A DNA stretch of 64,000 nt from Vibrio marisflavi CECT 7928 (GCF_921294215.1 NZ_CAKLDM010000003.1:124001-188000), one strand, 5' to 3'; shown: positions 22,026 to 32,530, numbered from the stretch's first letter. Translations and numbers: made by a program. The notes: generated by a model not told the origin, from the sequence alone.

Positions 22026-22964
22026 ATGTCCAAGAATAAAGAACTACCCCTCGCTCTGTTTTTAATGGGGCCAACTGCGTCAGGTAAAACTGATCTTGCT
22101 ATTCGTATGTGTCAACATTTCCCCGTTGAAGTGATTAGTGTCGATTCTGCGTTGATATTTAAGGGGATGGATATTGGCTCAGCCAAGCCTGATGAACAAG
22201 AGTTGGCACTGGCTCCTCATAAGCTAATTAATATTCTGGACCCTTCAGAAGCCTATTCTGCCGCGGACTTTTGTCGAGACGCGACCAAAGAAATGGAAGC
22301 GATTGTTGCAAGAGGTAACATTCCGTTATTGGTTGGCGGCACGATGTTATATTTCAAAGCACTGCTTGAAGGGTTGTCACCACTGCCTGCTGCTGACCCT
22401 GAAATTAGGCAACAAATATTGAATGAAGCCGAGGAGAGTGGATGGCAAGCTTTGCACGATCAGTTATGTAGTTTTGATCCGACTTCAGCAGAGCGCATTC
22501 ACCCTAATGATCCACAACGATTGTCTAGAGCGATTGAAGTGTATCGTATTTCAGGTAAGTCACTGACAGAGTTAACCAAAACGAAAGGTGAAAGTTTACC
22601 TTTCCGAGTAAAACAGTTTGCGATCGCACCAGAGGAAAGGGCAGAATTGCATCGCCGGATCGAGTTAAGATTTGGTAAGATGATCGACGCTGGATTTGAA
22701 GAAGAAGTGAGAGCATTGTACTCTCGTGAGGATCTTCATCCAGATCTGCCTTCTATCCGTTGTGTAGGTTACAGGCAGATGTGGGATTATTTAGAGGGCA
22801 ATTGCTCTCTTGATGAAGCTATCTTCCGCGGCGTATGTGCAACAAGGCAATTGGCAAAACGCCAAATGACATGGCTGCGCAGCTGGGAGAATTTAACTTG
22901 GCTCGCGAGCGATGACGTTGATGCAGCTTTCGAAACACTGTCAAATGCAGTGGCGTCGGAGTAG
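22026..22964 (+). CDS. miaA: tRNA dimethylallyltransferase
   Basis: Transfers a dimethylallyl group to A37 of tRNAs that read UNN codons, the first step to ms2i6A. The P-loop GPTASGKTD is near the N-terminus, followed by [18 protein letters not shown] and the conserved [12 protein letters not shown]-terminal [15 protein letters not shown] and [13 protein letters not shown] are family signatures. 312 residues. 27 bases after mutL, and upstream of hfq as in E. coli. Confidence 0.97.
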   Translation: MSKNKELPLALFLMGPTASGKTDLAIRMCQHFPVEVISVDSALIFKGMDIGSAKPDEQELALAPHKLINILDPSEAYSAADFCRDATKEMEAIVARGNIPLLVGGTMLYFKALLEGLSPLPAADPEIRQQILNEAEESGWQALHDQLCSFDPTSAERIHPNDPQRLSRAIEVYRISGKSLTELTKTKGESLPFRVKQFAIAPEERAELHRRIELRFGKMIDAGFEEEVRALYSREDLHPDLPSIRCVGYRQMWDYLEGNCSLDEAIFRGVCATRQLAKRQMTWLRSWENLTWLASDDVDAAFETLSNAVASE

Positions 22965-23148
22965 TTTAACTGTGTATAATGTGATCGCTTTTGCGTGATT
23001 GAAGCCCGTTGAGGATCTGGACTTGATATTTGCTTATTTTAGCTACATAACAAGTGATACGGGTTTATTTTTTCGTTTAGCTCAGATGCAAAGGCCGCAC
23101 CTCATTTAAAGTGCACCACTAGCTAAATAATTACAACAAAACAACTAA

Positions 23149-23421
<273 letters not shown>

Positions 23422-23464
23422 GTTCTGATCCACACCAAAACTCAATATGTAAGGAGTCGGACGC

Positions 23465-24754
23465 TTGTTTGACCGTTATGAATCCGGTGAACGAGCCGTA
23501 CTTGTTCATATTAATTTTACGCAAACAGGTGAATGGGAAGATTTAAAAGAGTTTGAAATGCTCGCATCTTCTTCAGGAGTGTCGACACTACAGGTAGTTA
23601 CCGGTAGTCGGCAATCTCCTCACCCTAAATACTATGTTGGAGAAGGAAAAGCCGAAGAGATTGCCCAAGTGGTGCAACTTGTTGGTGCCGACATAGTTAT
23701 ATTCAATCACGCTTTGTCTCCTGCTCAGGAGCGCAACCTCGAGACATTATGCAAGTGTCGAGTTCTAGACAGAACTGGACTGATTCTCGATATCTTTGCT
23801 CAAAGAGCCCGCACTCACGAAGGTAAGCTGCAAGTTGAGCTTGCTCAGCTACGCCATATTTCCACTCGCCTAATTCGAGGTTGGACACACTTAGAAAGGC
23901 AAAAAGGTGGTATTGGTTTACGCGGTCCTGGTGAAACCCAGCTAGAGACCGATAGACGTTTACTACGTGACCGAATTAAGGCTATTTTGCGTCGGCTAGA
24001 TAAAGTCGCTAAACAACGAGAGCAAGGCCGAAGAGCTCGAAATAGAGCTGAGATACCAACGGTATCGCTTGTTGGTTATACCAATGCTGGTAAATCAACG
24101 TTGTTCAACCGAATAACTGCAGCGGGTGTATATGCTGCGGATCAGTTGTTTGCAACGTTAGATCCGACGCTTCGTAAAATTGAGTTGTCTGACATAGGAC
24201 CTGCGATTTTAGCCGATACGGTTGGATTTATCAGGCACTTGCCACATGACTTAGTTGCAGCATTTAAGGCAACGCTTCAAGAAACACAAGAAGCTGACAT
24301 TTTGTTACATGTTGTAGATGCAAGCGATGAGCGTTTTAGAGAGAATATTAAAGCAGTTCATGACGTGCTAGAAGAGATTGATGCGGATGAAGTTCCTGCT
24401 TTAGTCGTGATGAACAAGATTGATAACTTACCAGAGCAGAAGCCAAGAATTGAGCGAGATGACGAAGGTGTCCCTCGAACTGTTTGGGTCTCTGCGATGG
24501 ATGGTTTAGGTATTGAGCTCTTATTTGAAGCGCTTTCTGAACGGTTGGCCACCCAATTAGTTCAATACCAACTGCGAATTCCACCACAGTATCAAGGACG
24601 AATTCGTAGTACATTTTTCCAACTGAAGTGTATTCAACGAGAAGAGTATGACCAGGACGGTAATTTGCTGATCGATGTTCGAATGCAACAAGTCGACTGG
24701 TCGAGACTCGAAAAAAGAGAAGAGGCAGTTTTACGTGACTTTATAGTTACTTAA
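23465..24754 (+). CDS. hflX: Ribosome-associated GTPase HflX
   Basis: GTPase that binds 50S and 70S ribosomes and splits stalled or heat-damaged ones. The N-terminal HflX domain contains GPGETQLE, followed by a coiled coil and the GTPase domain with GYTNAGKST (G1), DTVGFI (G3) and NKID (G4). The start is TTG with AAGGAGT upstream, and the resulting FDRYESGERAVLVHI lines up with E. coli HflX. 429 residues, in the hfq-hflX-hflK-hflC cluster. Confidence 0.95.
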   Translation: MFDRYESGERAVLVHINFTQTGEWEDLKEFEMLASSSGVSTLQVVTGSRQSPHPKYYVGEGKAEEIAQVVQLVGADIVIFNHALSPAQERNLETLCKCRVLDRTGLILDIFAQRARTHEGKLQVELAQLRHISTRLIRGWTHLERQKGGIGLRGPGETQLETDRRLLRDRIKAILRRLDKVAKQREQGRRARNRAEIPTVSLVGYTNAGKSTLFNRITAAGVYAADQLFATLDPTLRKIELSDIGPAILADTVGFIRHLPHDLVAAFKATLQETQEADILLHVVDASDERFRENIKAVHDVLEEIDADEVPALVVMNKIDNLPEQKPRIERDDEGVPRTVWVSAMDGLGIELLFEALSERLATQLVQYQLRIPPQYQGRIRSTFFQLKCIQREEYDQDGNLLIDVRMQQVDWSRLEKREEAVLRDFIVT

Positions 24755-24799
24755 ATGGCTGCTACAGTATAACGTCATATCTATTGATGGAGCTTTCTA

Positions 24800-25987
24800 A
24801 TGGCGTGGAATGAGCCTGGCAATAATAACGACAATAATGGCCGCGATAAGGACCCTTGGGGGAACAATAATAATCGCGGTGGTCGTGATCAAGGACCGCC
24901 AGATTTAGACGAAGTATTTAATAAGCTGAGTCAAAAATTGGGTGGAAAGTTTGGTGGAAAAAATGGAAAAGGTTCGCCTATCGGATCTGGCGGCAAAGTA
25001 GGTGTAGGATTAATTCTTCTCGCTGCAGTTGTCGTTTGGGCCTTTTTCGGTATCTACACCGTGGGTGAAGCTCAGAGAGCTGTTGTCCTTCAACTAGGTA
25101 AGTTCGATAAAATCGAAGGCCCTGGTTTGAACTGGCGTCCACCGTTTATCGATACCTACACTCTAGTAAACGTTCAAGCAATTCGTTCACTAAGAACCTC
25201 TGGAACCATGTTAACCAAAGATGAAAACGTGGTAACAGTATCGATGGACGTGCAGTATCGCATCTCCGACCCAGTAAAATACCTCTACAGTGTTGTAAAC
25301 CCAGATGATAGCTTGCGCCAAGCGACTGAATCTGCACTTCGTGCAGTGATCGGTGACTCGCTAATGGACAGCATTCTAACTGATGGCCGTCAACAAATCC
25401 GTCAAAGCACTCAAGAAACGCTTGAGCACATCATTGACAGATATGATATGGGTATTCAGATTGTCGCGGTTAACTTCGAAGATGCTCGTCCACCAGAGCA
25501 AGTAAAAGATGCCTTTGATGATGCGACAGCGTCTCGAGAAGATGAACAGCGTTATGTTCGTGAAGCAGAAGCATACAGCAACGATATCTTGCCGAAAGCA
25601 ACGGGTCGTGCAGAGCGTATTAAAAAAGAAGCTCAAGGTTATGCAGAACGCGTAGTGAACCAGGCTTATGGTCAAGTTGCTCAGTTCGACCAGTTGTTAC
25701 CAGAATACAAGGCTGCACCGAAGGTTACTCGTGAGCGTCTATATCTGGATACAATGGAGAAAGTCTATTCTGATACCTCGAAAGTACTTGTAGACTCAAA
25801 CTCAAGTGGCAACCTACTTTATCTACCGATTGATAAGCTGAAGGGTGAAAGCGAAAAGTCCCAGAGCAGCAAGTCAAGTTCTTCATCGACTTACGCACCG
25901 ATCCAAGTGGAGTCAAAAACGAGTGATAAAACCACGACGAGTTCTTCAACTAGAACAACGGATTCACGTCAAGGGAGATACCAATAA
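24800..25987 (+). CDS. hflK: FtsH protease modulator HflK
   Basis: Inner-membrane SPFH/band 7 protein that forms the HflKC cage around FtsH. The N-terminal 70 residues are Asn/Gly/Asp-rich, then a single membrane span (about 73-95, VGLILLAAVVVWAFFGIYTV), then the band 7 domain starting GEAQRAVVLQLGK. The last 50 residues are Ser/Thr-rich and probably disordered. The stop TAATG overlaps the hflC start by one base, so the two partners are translationally coupled. Confidence 0.96.
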   Translation: MAWNEPGNNNDNNGRDKDPWGNNNNRGGRDQGPPDLDEVFNKLSQKLGGKFGGKNGKGSPIGSGGKVGVGLILLAAVVVWAFFGIYTVGEAQRAVVLQLGKFDKIEGPGLNWRPPFIDTYTLVNVQAIRSLRTSGTMLTKDENVVTVSMDVQYRISDPVKYLYSVVNPDDSLRQATESALRAVIGDSLMDSILTDGRQQIRQSTQETLEHIIDRYDMGIQIVAVNFEDARPPEQVKDAFDDATASREDEQRYVREAEAYSNDILPKATGRAERIKKEAQGYAERVVNQAYGQVAQFDQLLPEYKAAPKVTRERLYLDTMEKVYSDTSKVLVDSNSSGNLLYLPIDKLKGESEKSQSSKSSSSSTYAPIQVESKTSDKTTTSSSTRTTDSRQGRYQ

Positions 25988-26976
25988 TGCGTAAACTAGT
26001 TATACCTCTATTGGTTGTCATCATCGTACTGTTTTTGATGTCAGTGTTTGTTATTCCTGAAGGCGACCGAGGCATTGTGGTTCGATTTGGTCGAATTCTG
26101 AAAGATAACAACGATATCGCGAAAATCTATCAACCGGGTTTGCACTTTAAGCTACCATTGTTTGACCGAGTAAAAACTTTGGATGCGAAAATTCAAACAA
26201 TGGATGGCCGCTCTGACCGATTCGTTACTGCTGAGAAGAAAGACATCATCATTGATTCGTACATGAAATGGCGTATCAAAGATTTTGGTCAGTTCTACCT
26301 AGCAACGGGCGGTGGCAACGTGATGACGGCTGAAGCGTTATTGAGTCGTAAAGTGACTGATATGCTTCGTTCGGAAATAGGTTCTCGTGAAATCAAGCAA
26401 ATTGTTTCTGGTCCTCGTAATGATAATGTCCTACCTAGTATCAATAGTGATGCAGTCGCGACTGAAGCTGCTAAGCAAGCACTAGAAGTGGAAGGTCAAC
26501 GTGACAAGATCATGCAAAATGTACTAGAAGGTACTCGTCAAAATGCACTTAAGGACTTGGGTATTCAAGTTGTTGATTTCCGAATCAAGAAAATCAACCT
26601 TCCAGATAGTATCAGTAAGTCTATTTACGATCGTATGAGAGCAGAGCGTGAGACAGTAGCTCGTAAGCACCGCTCACAAGGTCGTGAAAAAGCAGAAGTA
26701 ATCCGCGCTCAAGCAGAGTTAGAGGTTGCAACAATTCTTGCTGAGGCAGATAGAGACGCACGTACAATCCGTGGTAAAGCGGATGGTGAAGCTGCAGAAA
26801 TTTATGCGAAGGCTTATAAGCAAGATCCTAAATTTTACAGTTTCTGGCGTTCTTTGAAGGCTTATGAACAGTCGTTCAACAATAAGAGTGACATTTTAGT
26901 TCTTGATCCGAAGAGTGAGTTCTTCCAGTACATGAATAACCCTAATGGGGATAGTGGAAAGAGTAGCTCTAAGTAA
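25987..26976 (+). CDS. hflC: FtsH protease modulator HflC
   Basis: Partner of HflK in the cage that limits FtsH access to membrane substrates. An N-terminal span (about residues 5-23) is followed by a band 7 domain beginning EGDRGIVVRFG. The helical stretch with ARKHRSQGREKAEVIRAQAE is the conserved SPFH coiled region. 329 residues. A terminator 18 bases past the stop closes the superoperon. Confidence 0.96.
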   Translation: MRKLVIPLLVVIIVLFLMSVFVIPEGDRGIVVRFGRILKDNNDIAKIYQPGLHFKLPLFDRVKTLDAKIQTMDGRSDRFVTAEKKDIIIDSYMKWRIKDFGQFYLATGGGNVMTAEALLSRKVTDMLRSEIGSREIKQIVSGPRNDNVLPSINSDAVATEAAKQALEVEGQRDKIMQNVLEGTRQNALKDLGIQVVDFRIKKINLPDSISKSIYDRMRAERETVARKHRSQGREKAEVIRAQAELEVATILAEADRDARTIRGKADGEAAEIYAKAYKQDPKFYSFWRSLKAYEQSFNNKSDILVLDPKSEFFQYMNNPNGDSGKSSSK

Positions 26977-26994
26977 GCACTAAATAATCATATC

Positions 26995-27023
26995 AAGGCT
27001 CCTTTTTAGGGGCCTTTCTTTTT
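26995..27023 (+). terminator. Terminator after hflC
   Basis: Stem AAGGCTCC / GGGGCCTT (one G-U pair) with loop TTTTTA, followed by TCTTTTT. It separates hflC from the small DUF2065 gene. Confidence 0.8.
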
Positions 27024-27052
27024 CTCAAAATATAAAAAATGGTAGGTAAAGC

Positions 27053-27238
27053 ATGTCTAACTCTGTATGGCTAGCTATTGGCTTAGTCCTGATTGTTGAA
27101 GGGGTAGGACCGCTCATTGCTCCTAATGGTTGGAGAAACTTAGTTGCTCAGCTCAGTCAGCAACCTGATCATCAACTAAGGCGTATAGGCGGGTGTCTTG
27201 TTGTTGCAGGGGTAGTGATCGCTTACGTCTTTTCCTAA
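27053..27238 (+). CDS. DUF2065 family small inner-membrane protein
   Basis: A 61-residue protein with two hydrophobic spans (about 6-22 and 43-60) joined by a short loop (NGWRNLVAQL), the pattern of the YjeT/DUF2065 family. In E. coli the homologue yjeT also follows hflC; its function is unknown. purA, which comes next in E. coli, is not present here. The ATG follows GGTAGGTAAAGC. Confidence 0.85.
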   Translation: MSNSVWLAIGLVLIVEGVGPLIAPNGWRNLVAQLSQQPDHQLRRIGGCLVVAGVVIAYVFS

Positions 27239-27266
27239 GCGCATTTATTGTAGTAATTGCGCTTAG
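27235..27266. terminator. Convergent hairpin between DUF2065 gene and slyX
   Basis: Inverted repeat CTAAGCGCA / TGCGCTTAG with a 14-base loop. It covers both facing stop codons, so it may end both transcripts, although no clear T run follows. Confidence 0.5.
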
Positions 27267-27490
27267 TAGTGAGGCGGTGGTGTTTCTTCTGTTTGATCAG
27301 CAAGTTGTGATGTATCCATCGTTTTCATTTTGCCAACCAAATACTTCATTTGCGATTGCATTTTAGATATCAGCAATTGTTGTTGGCTTAATGCATCATT
27401 GAGCTCTTCGATAGTTTGCTCTTGAAATGCTAATTGGCACTCTAGGTTGCTTACACGTTGCTCAAGCTGTTCTACGTACTTATCAGTCAT
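27263..27490 (-). CDS. slyX: SlyX family protein
   Basis: A 75-residue protein that is nearly all coiled coil (leucine heptads through residues 5-55) with a Pro-Pro-His-Tyr end, as in SlyX. In E. coli slyX lies beside fkpA and slyD; here too it is close to fkpA. Its biochemical function is not known. The start overlaps the end of the WD40 gene upstream by eight bases, so the two are translationally coupled. Confidence 0.88.
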   Translation of the reverse strand: MTDKYVEQLEQRVSNLECQLAFQEQTIEELNDALSQQQLLISKMQSQMKYLVGKMKTMDTSQLADQTEETPPPHY

Positions 27491-28463
27491 CTAATTTCCA
27501 CGCTTGGGCAATGCCTGCTGATGTGCCAGATATCACCCGATCTTTGTTATCAAAGGCTGCATCATACACTACTGCTCGTGGAGGGCGAGTATCTTTTTTC
27601 GGCATTGCTTCGAAGCCATCAAGGCGTTCGCCTGTTTTTGTATTCCATACCATAAGGCGGCTTGACGGGGTACCAGTAACGAGCTTAGAGCCGTCATCTG
27701 AAAAGCGAGCAGCAGAGAAAATCAATTGCCTTGAAAAGCTATGTAAATGAGATATTTTCTTACCCGTTTTTAGATCCCAAATATAAGCATCGTTGCCAAC
27801 GTCAGAAGTAAGTGCATACTTACCATCACGCTGAAGCGCTACACGGTTGACTCTTTGCTTGTGTTCATAATCGCGAATGACATGCCCAGTCTTGGTATCC
27901 CACAAGTATGCCCAATGGTCATTGCCCCCCGAAAGGGCGTATAAACCATTCGGTGAGAGAGCAACCGTATTAACTTTGTCATTGTGAGCCAGAAACTCCA
28001 TACGTCGACCTGTTGCAAGGTTGACATAAATGGCTTTTCCATTGGTGAGTGCTAGTAATACTTGTTCTCCATTGCTTGATACATCAGCATCAACAATTAG
28101 GGCATCATCGATAGACCAAAGCCCTTTAGCTTGAGTCCAAGCTAAATCCCAAACGGCGAAGTTGGTTTGAGTCGCGGTAACTGCGTAGCGGCCGTTGTCA
28201 GAGATGCGAATCGTAGAGACAGTATGTGCTTCAGGATCTTGTTCACCCAAGTTAGCAAGCTTCTTATTTTGGTAGAGATCCCAGAGTACTAAATGGTGTT
28301 CAAGCGAATACACAAGTGCAAAGCGGCCATCTCGGCTCAGGCCAAAAGCTGTCGAGCCATCAGGCTCTAATACCCACTTCTGAGCATCGTCGCTGGAGAA
28401 AAAGCATCCATTTAACAGTACGATGACAATTATCGCTGAAATAGCATGAAAAATGTTTCGCAT
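27483..28463 (-). CDS. WD40-repeat lipoprotein
   Basis: 326 residues. The signal peptide ends in a lipobox (LLNGC, Cys20), so it is probably a membrane-anchored lipoprotein; Ser-Ser after Cys fits outer-membrane sorting. The rest is a beta propeller: repeated units ending in WDL, WDT or WNT with preceding DGRFAL, NGRYAV and DGKYAL strands, about six to seven blades. WD40 proteins are protein-interaction platforms; the partner is unknown. It forms an operon with slyX and is divergent from fkpA. Confidence 0.85.
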   Translation of the reverse strand: MRNIFHAISAIIVIVLLNGCFFSSDDAQKWVLEPDGSTAFGLSRDGRFALVYSLEHHLVLWDLYQNKKLANLGEQDPEAHTVSTIRISDNGRYAVTATQTNFAVWDLAWTQAKGLWSIDDALIVDADVSSNGEQVLLALTNGKAIYVNLATGRRMEFLAHNDKVNTVALSPNGLYALSGGNDHWAYLWDTKTGHVIRDYEHKQRVNRVALQRDGKYALTSDVGNDAYIWDLKTGKKISHLHSFSRQLIFSAARFSDDGSKLVTGTPSSRLMVWNTKTGERLDGFEAMPKKDTRPPRAVVYDAAFDNKDRVISGTSAGIAQAWKLDD

Positions 28464-28599
28464 TATGGCTAAATACTCACTTGTTGTGTAAACATTCGCA
28501 GCAGATAATCATATATTGGTACAACAACGTCGTGCACTCCAGTATTTACAGCAAATTTGTGCGCGTTAACAGATGGTTAGTCCCTACTTGGAGAATTCA

Positions 28600-29418
28600 A
28601 TGAAATCTATATTTAAAGTGTCACTGCTTGCGGCAACCGTAGTGCTAGCAGTTGGCTGTCAAAAGGAAGAGTCATCAAAGGCCGCGCCAGCAACTCAAGC
28701 TCCAGCAGCAACAGAGCAGGCAAAAGTTCACTTTAAATCTGACGATGATAAAGCGGCATATGCAATCGGTGTTTCTTTTGCAAACTACCTAAGTGAAAGC
28801 ATTGAGAAGCCAAACGAACTAGGCATCAAGCTAAGCAAAGATGAAGTACTAAAAGGTATTGAAGATACATTTGCTGGCAAAGCTGGACTGAACCAAGACG
28901 AAACACGTCAGGCGCTAGAATCTTTGGATCAACGTGTTGCGACAAAAATGAAAGCAAAAGAAGCTGAGCAAGCTGCTGCTGCTCAAAAAGCAGGTGAAGA
29001 GTTCCGTGCCAAATTTGCTAAAGAAGATGGCGTAAAAGAGACTAAGTCTGGTCTGCTTTATAAAGTCATTACTCCAGGAAAAGGCGAGAAGCCTTCAGCG
29101 ACTGACGTAGTTGAAGTGAACTACACTGGTAAGCTAATTGATGGTACTAAGTTTGACAGTTCTTACGATCGTGGCAAGCCAGCGACGTTCCCATTAGATC
29201 GCGTAATTCCTGGTTGGACTGAAGGTCTACAGCTAATGCCTGTTGGCTCTAAGTTTGAGTTCGTTATTCCACCTAAACTAGCTTACGGTGATCACGCGAC
29301 TCCAACAATTCCAGCAAACTCTACACTAGTGTTTGATGTTGAGCTTATCAAAGTAGAGCATGCTAAGAAGGCTGAAGCACCGCACGCACATGCGAAGCCA
29401 GCTCCTAAAACTAAGTAA
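28600..29418 (+). CDS. fkpA: FKBP-type peptidyl-prolyl isomerase, probable lipoprotein
   Basis: Envelope folding factor with prolyl isomerase and chaperone activity. The ATG at 28600 follows TTGGAG; an in-frame ATG at 28573 gives no signal peptide. The signal peptide ends VLAVGC, which reads as a lipobox, so the protein may be lipid-anchored. An N-terminal dimerisation helix region (about 45-140) is followed by the FKBP domain (about 145-255) with VEVNYTGKLIDGTKFDSSYDR split over its core and FVIPPKLAYGD. A His/Ala/Lys-rich tail ends the protein. Confidence 0.93.
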   Translation: MKSIFKVSLLAATVVLAVGCQKEESSKAAPATQAPAATEQAKVHFKSDDDKAAYAIGVSFANYLSESIEKPNELGIKLSKDEVLKGIEDTFAGKAGLNQDETRQALESLDQRVATKMKAKEAEQAAAAQKAGEEFRAKFAKEDGVKETKSGLLYKVITPGKGEKPSATDVVEVNYTGKLIDGTKFDSSYDRGKPATFPLDRVIPGWTEGLQLMPVGSKFEFVIPPKLAYGDHATPTIPANSTLVFDVELIKVEHAKKAEAPHAHAKPAPKTK

Positions 29419-29447
29419 TTAGTAGAGATCCATCTCTAATCAATTTG

Positions 29448-29478
29448 AGGCCTGACATTGTCAGGCCTTTTCTTTTTT
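29448..29478 (+). terminator. fkpA terminator
   Basis: Perfect stem AGGCCTGAC / GTCAGGCCT with loop ATT, followed by TTTCTTTTTT. Confidence 0.92.
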
Positions 29479-29615
29479 ATCGGCCTGGCGCAATTTGTTT
29501 GGTTATATGTCACTAGATAGTGATCTGACGAAGCAAATTGCTCAAATTTTCTGATAAACTTACATAAAAATGTTGATATGTATTCAGGGCGAATAGAAGT
29601 TTAGGGCAAATAGAA

Positions 29616-30341
29616 GTGACGACGACAGAAGAAATAGTGACCCCAGAAATGTTACTGGAGATGGACTCCGTAAATGTAATGCCATTCAGTGAGCAGGACA
29701 AAATCATCCTTAAGTCTTACGAGGCGGTGGTTGATGGTATTGCCAGCCTAATCGGTCCTTTTTGCGAAATCGTGCTGCACTCGTTAGAAAACCTAAATAC
29801 GTCGGCTATCAAAATCGCTAATGGTGAAAATACTGGCCGACAGGTGGGTTCGCCTATTACAGACTTAGCACTCAAGATGCTAAAGGATATCGAAGGCTCT
29901 GAACGCAACTTCTCTCGCTCTTACTTCACGCGAGCTAAAGGTGGCGTGTTGATGAAATCCATTACGATAGCGATACGTAATGGAGACAACCGTGTGATCG
30001 GTTTACTTTGTATCAACATTAATCTTGATGCGCCTTTTGCTCAAATACTGCAATCTTTCATGCCGGATCAAGAAGCGAAAGAAGCTGCGTCTTCAGTGAA
30101 CTTTGCTAGTGATGTTGAAGAGCTAGTGGACCAAACGGTAGAAAGAACCATAGAAGAGATTAACTCTGACAAATCTGTTTCAAACAACACAAAAAACAGA
30201 CAGATTGTTATGGAGCTGTACGACAAAGGTATCTTTGATATTAAAGATGCGATTAACCGCGTGGCAGATCGCCTCAATATCTCTAAGCACACAGTTTATT
30301 TATATATCAGACAACGTAAAACTGAGGATGGTGAAGATTGA
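29616..30341 (+). CDS. yheO: YheO-like PAS/HTH transcriptional regulator
   Basis: 241 residues in two parts: an N-terminal YheO-like PAS domain (about 25-145, with [14 protein letters not shown] and [16 protein letters not shown]) and a C-terminal helix-turn-helix (about 195-235, [20 protein letters not shown]). It heads the tusDCB genes, as in E. coli. The start is GTG at 29616. Its stop overlaps tusD by four bases. The regulated genes are not known; a link to the sulphur relay genes is inferred from position only. Confidence 0.88.
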   Translation: MTTTEEIVTPEMLLEMDSVNVMPFSEQDKIILKSYEAVVDGIASLIGPFCEIVLHSLENLNTSAIKIANGENTGRQVGSPITDLALKMLKDIEGSERNFSRSYFTRAKGGVLMKSITIAIRNGDNRVIGLLCININLDAPFAQILQSFMPDQEAKEAASSVNFASDVEELVDQTVERTIEEINSDKSVSNNTKNRQIVMELYDKGIFDIKDAINRVADRLNISKHTVYLYIRQRKTEDGED

Positions 30342-30736
30342 GCCTGCCTCTTAGCTACACGCTTCTTGTGAACGGCTCTGCGTATGGTTCTCAATCAGCA
30401 CGTAGTGCTTATTTGTTTGCAAAAGCGCTGATTGAAAAAGGTCACACACTCTCGAGCATATTCTTTTACCAAGATGGCGTGCTAAATGGTTCTGCTATGA
30501 CAGTGCCTGCAAATGATGAATTTGACTTAGTCGCGGCATGGCAAAACCTGTCACTTCAGCATAATGTGAAGCTACATACCTGTGTTGCGGCTGCTTTACG
30601 CCGTGGCGTGATCAGTCAAGCAGAAGCCAAGCAACATAATTTAGAAATTCATAATTTGGCTACCGGCTTTGAGCTGGTTGGGCTAGGCAGCTTGGCGGAA
30701 GCTTTATTAACACAAGACAGAGTGGTGCAGTTTTGA
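30338..30736 (+). CDS. tusD: Sulphurtransferase complex subunit TusD
   Basis: Catalytic subunit of the TusBCD complex, which relays persulphide sulphur from IscS via TusA to TusE and MnmA for 2-thiouridine at tRNA position 34. The active cysteine lies in [10 protein letters not shown] (near residue 80). 132 residues, with the family ending DRVVQF. The start is TTG overlapping the yheO stop. tusC overlaps its end by four bases. Confidence 0.95.
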   Translation: MSLPLSYTLLVNGSAYGSQSARSAYLFAKALIEKGHTLSSIFFYQDGVLNGSAMTVPANDEFDLVAAWQNLSLQHNVKLHTCVAAALRRGVISQAEAKQHNLEIHNLATGFELVGLGSLAEALLTQDRVVQF

Positions 30737-31089
30737 ATAGCTTGGGCTTTGTATTTAAAACCTTACCGCATTCGACCTCATCAGGCCGAGAAGGGCTTGA
30801 TGCTCTATTAGCTGCCTCAGCCTTTTGCGACAATATTCGTCTTTTCTTCATTGGTGAAGGTGTTGCTCAGCTGGTGGGTGAACAACAACCAGAGAGCGTG
30901 TTGTCTCGCAACTATATATCGACCTTTAAGCTAATGGAGCTATACGATATCGAGGAGGTATTCGTGTGCGAAGATAGTTTAATGAAGATGGGGCTTGCTG
31001 ACGCGCCATTAGTACTTGATGCAATCGCGCTTCCAGCATCAGGTATTGCTGAGAAAATACAAGCGTGCGATAAGGTTTTAACTTTTTAG
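30733..31089 (+). CDS. tusC: Sulphurtransferase complex subunit TusC
   Basis: DsrF-like subunit of TusBCD, 118 residues. The N-terminal [20 protein letters not shown] and the central EGVAQLV follow the family pattern. The start is again TTG and overlaps tusD. The protein lacks a conserved catalytic cysteine of the TusD type and is structural in the hexamer. Confidence 0.94.
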   Translation: MNSLGFVFKTLPHSTSSGREGLDALLAASAFCDNIRLFFIGEGVAQLVGEQQPESVLSRNYISTFKLMELYDIEEVFVCEDSLMKMGLADAPLVLDAIALPASGIAEKIQACDKVLTF

Positions 31090-31099
31090 GGATCTTGGT

Positions 31100-31378
31100 T
31101 TGTTACACATCGTAAAATCTCTCGACCAATTGAAGCTGGCTTTTGAATATAGCCAGGAAAAAGACGACATACTTCTGATGGAAGATGCGGTATATGCTGG
31201 CGTAGTTTCTCATTCTATGTCATCACTGCTGTTAGAAGCTGACAACCTTGTTTTCCTACTTTTAGAAGATGTTCAAGCACGAGGCTTAGAGGGGTTAGTC
31301 TCTCCAGCTTATACTCTCATTTCGTATTCTGGCTTTGTTGAGTTAACGGCTGAAAACGAAAAGTCTATGACTTGGTGA
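31100..31378 (+). CDS. tusB: Sulphurtransferase complex subunit TusB
   Basis: Smallest subunit (DsrH-like), 92 residues, beginning LHIVKSLDQL and containing DDILLMEDAVYAG, both typical. The start is TTG, ten bases after tusC. It ends about 60 bases before the promoter of the str operon. Confidence 0.92.
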   Translation: MLHIVKSLDQLKLAFEYSQEKDDILLMEDAVYAGVVSHSMSSLLLEADNLVFLLLEDVQARGLEGLVSPAYTLISYSGFVELTAENEKSMTW

Positions 31379-31442
31379 GTTCTTCTTCAATCTTCTTTCC
31401 TCAATACACTTTCCCACTGTGCAAAAAAGATCCGTATATTTC

Positions 31443-31471
31443 TTGACACTCTATGTCACACTGAATAGAAT
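31443..31471 (+). promoter_or_regulatory. str operon promoter
   Basis: TTGACA, a 17-base spacer and TAGAAT: a near-consensus sigma-70 promoter 82 bases upstream of rpsL. It is the strongest promoter match I see in the window, fitting high ribosomal protein expression. Confidence 0.88.
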
Positions 31472-31549
31472 TTTGCGTCCCTAATTGTACTTGATGTGCA
31501 TAGGGATAGATTTTTCACAAAGCTTACTTTCAAGTAAATCAGGAGCTAG

Positions 31550-31927
<378 letters not shown>

Positions 31928-32059
31928 TGCTTCTTTCTGCTCTTTTGTATAAAGGGGCTAAGAAAGGCGTTAAGTAAGGCCAAACACTATTTTATTTATT
32001 ATTTTTGATAAAACTGAAAAGTTTTGGATAAAACCTGAAGAAGACAACGGAGAAAATTC

Positions 32060-32530
32060 ATGCCACGTCGTCGCGTCATTGGTCAGCGTAAGATCCTTCC
32101 AGATCCTAAGTTCAAATCTGAATTGCTGGCAAAATTCGTTAACATCCTTATGGTTGACGGTAAAAAATCTACTGCAGAGAAAATTGTTTACACTGCACTA
32201 GACACTATGGCTGAGAAATCTGGTAAAGATCACTTAGCTGTATTCGAAGAAGCTCTTGAAAATGTTCGCCCAGCGGTAGAGGTTAAATCTCGCCGTGTAG
32301 GTGGTTCAACTTACCAAGTACCTGTAGAAGTGCGTCCGGTTCGTCGTAACGCTCTTGCTATGCGTTGGGTAGTTGAAGCTGCGCGTAAGCGTGGTGAAAA
32401 ATCTATGGCTCAACGCCTAGCTGCTGAAATGCTAGATGCGTCTGAGAACAAAGGTACTGCGGTTAAGAAACGTGAAGACGTTCACCGCATGGCTGACGCT
32501 AACAAAGCGTTTGCTCATTACCGCTGGTAA
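32060..32530 (+). CDS. rpsG: 30S ribosomal protein S7
   Basis: Primary 16S rRNA 3'-domain binder and, in E. coli, translational repressor of the str operon. 156 residues beginning [20 protein letters not shown] lies ahead of the ATG. The 132-base gap after rpsL is larger than in E. coli. Confidence 0.99.
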   Translation: MPRRRVIGQRKILPDPKFKSELLAKFVNILMVDGKKSTAEKIVYTALDTMAEKSGKDHLAVFEEALENVRPAVEVKSRRVGGSTYQVPVEVRPVRRNALAMRWVVEAARKRGEKSMAQRLAAEMLDASENKGTAVKKREDVHRMADANKAFAHYRW

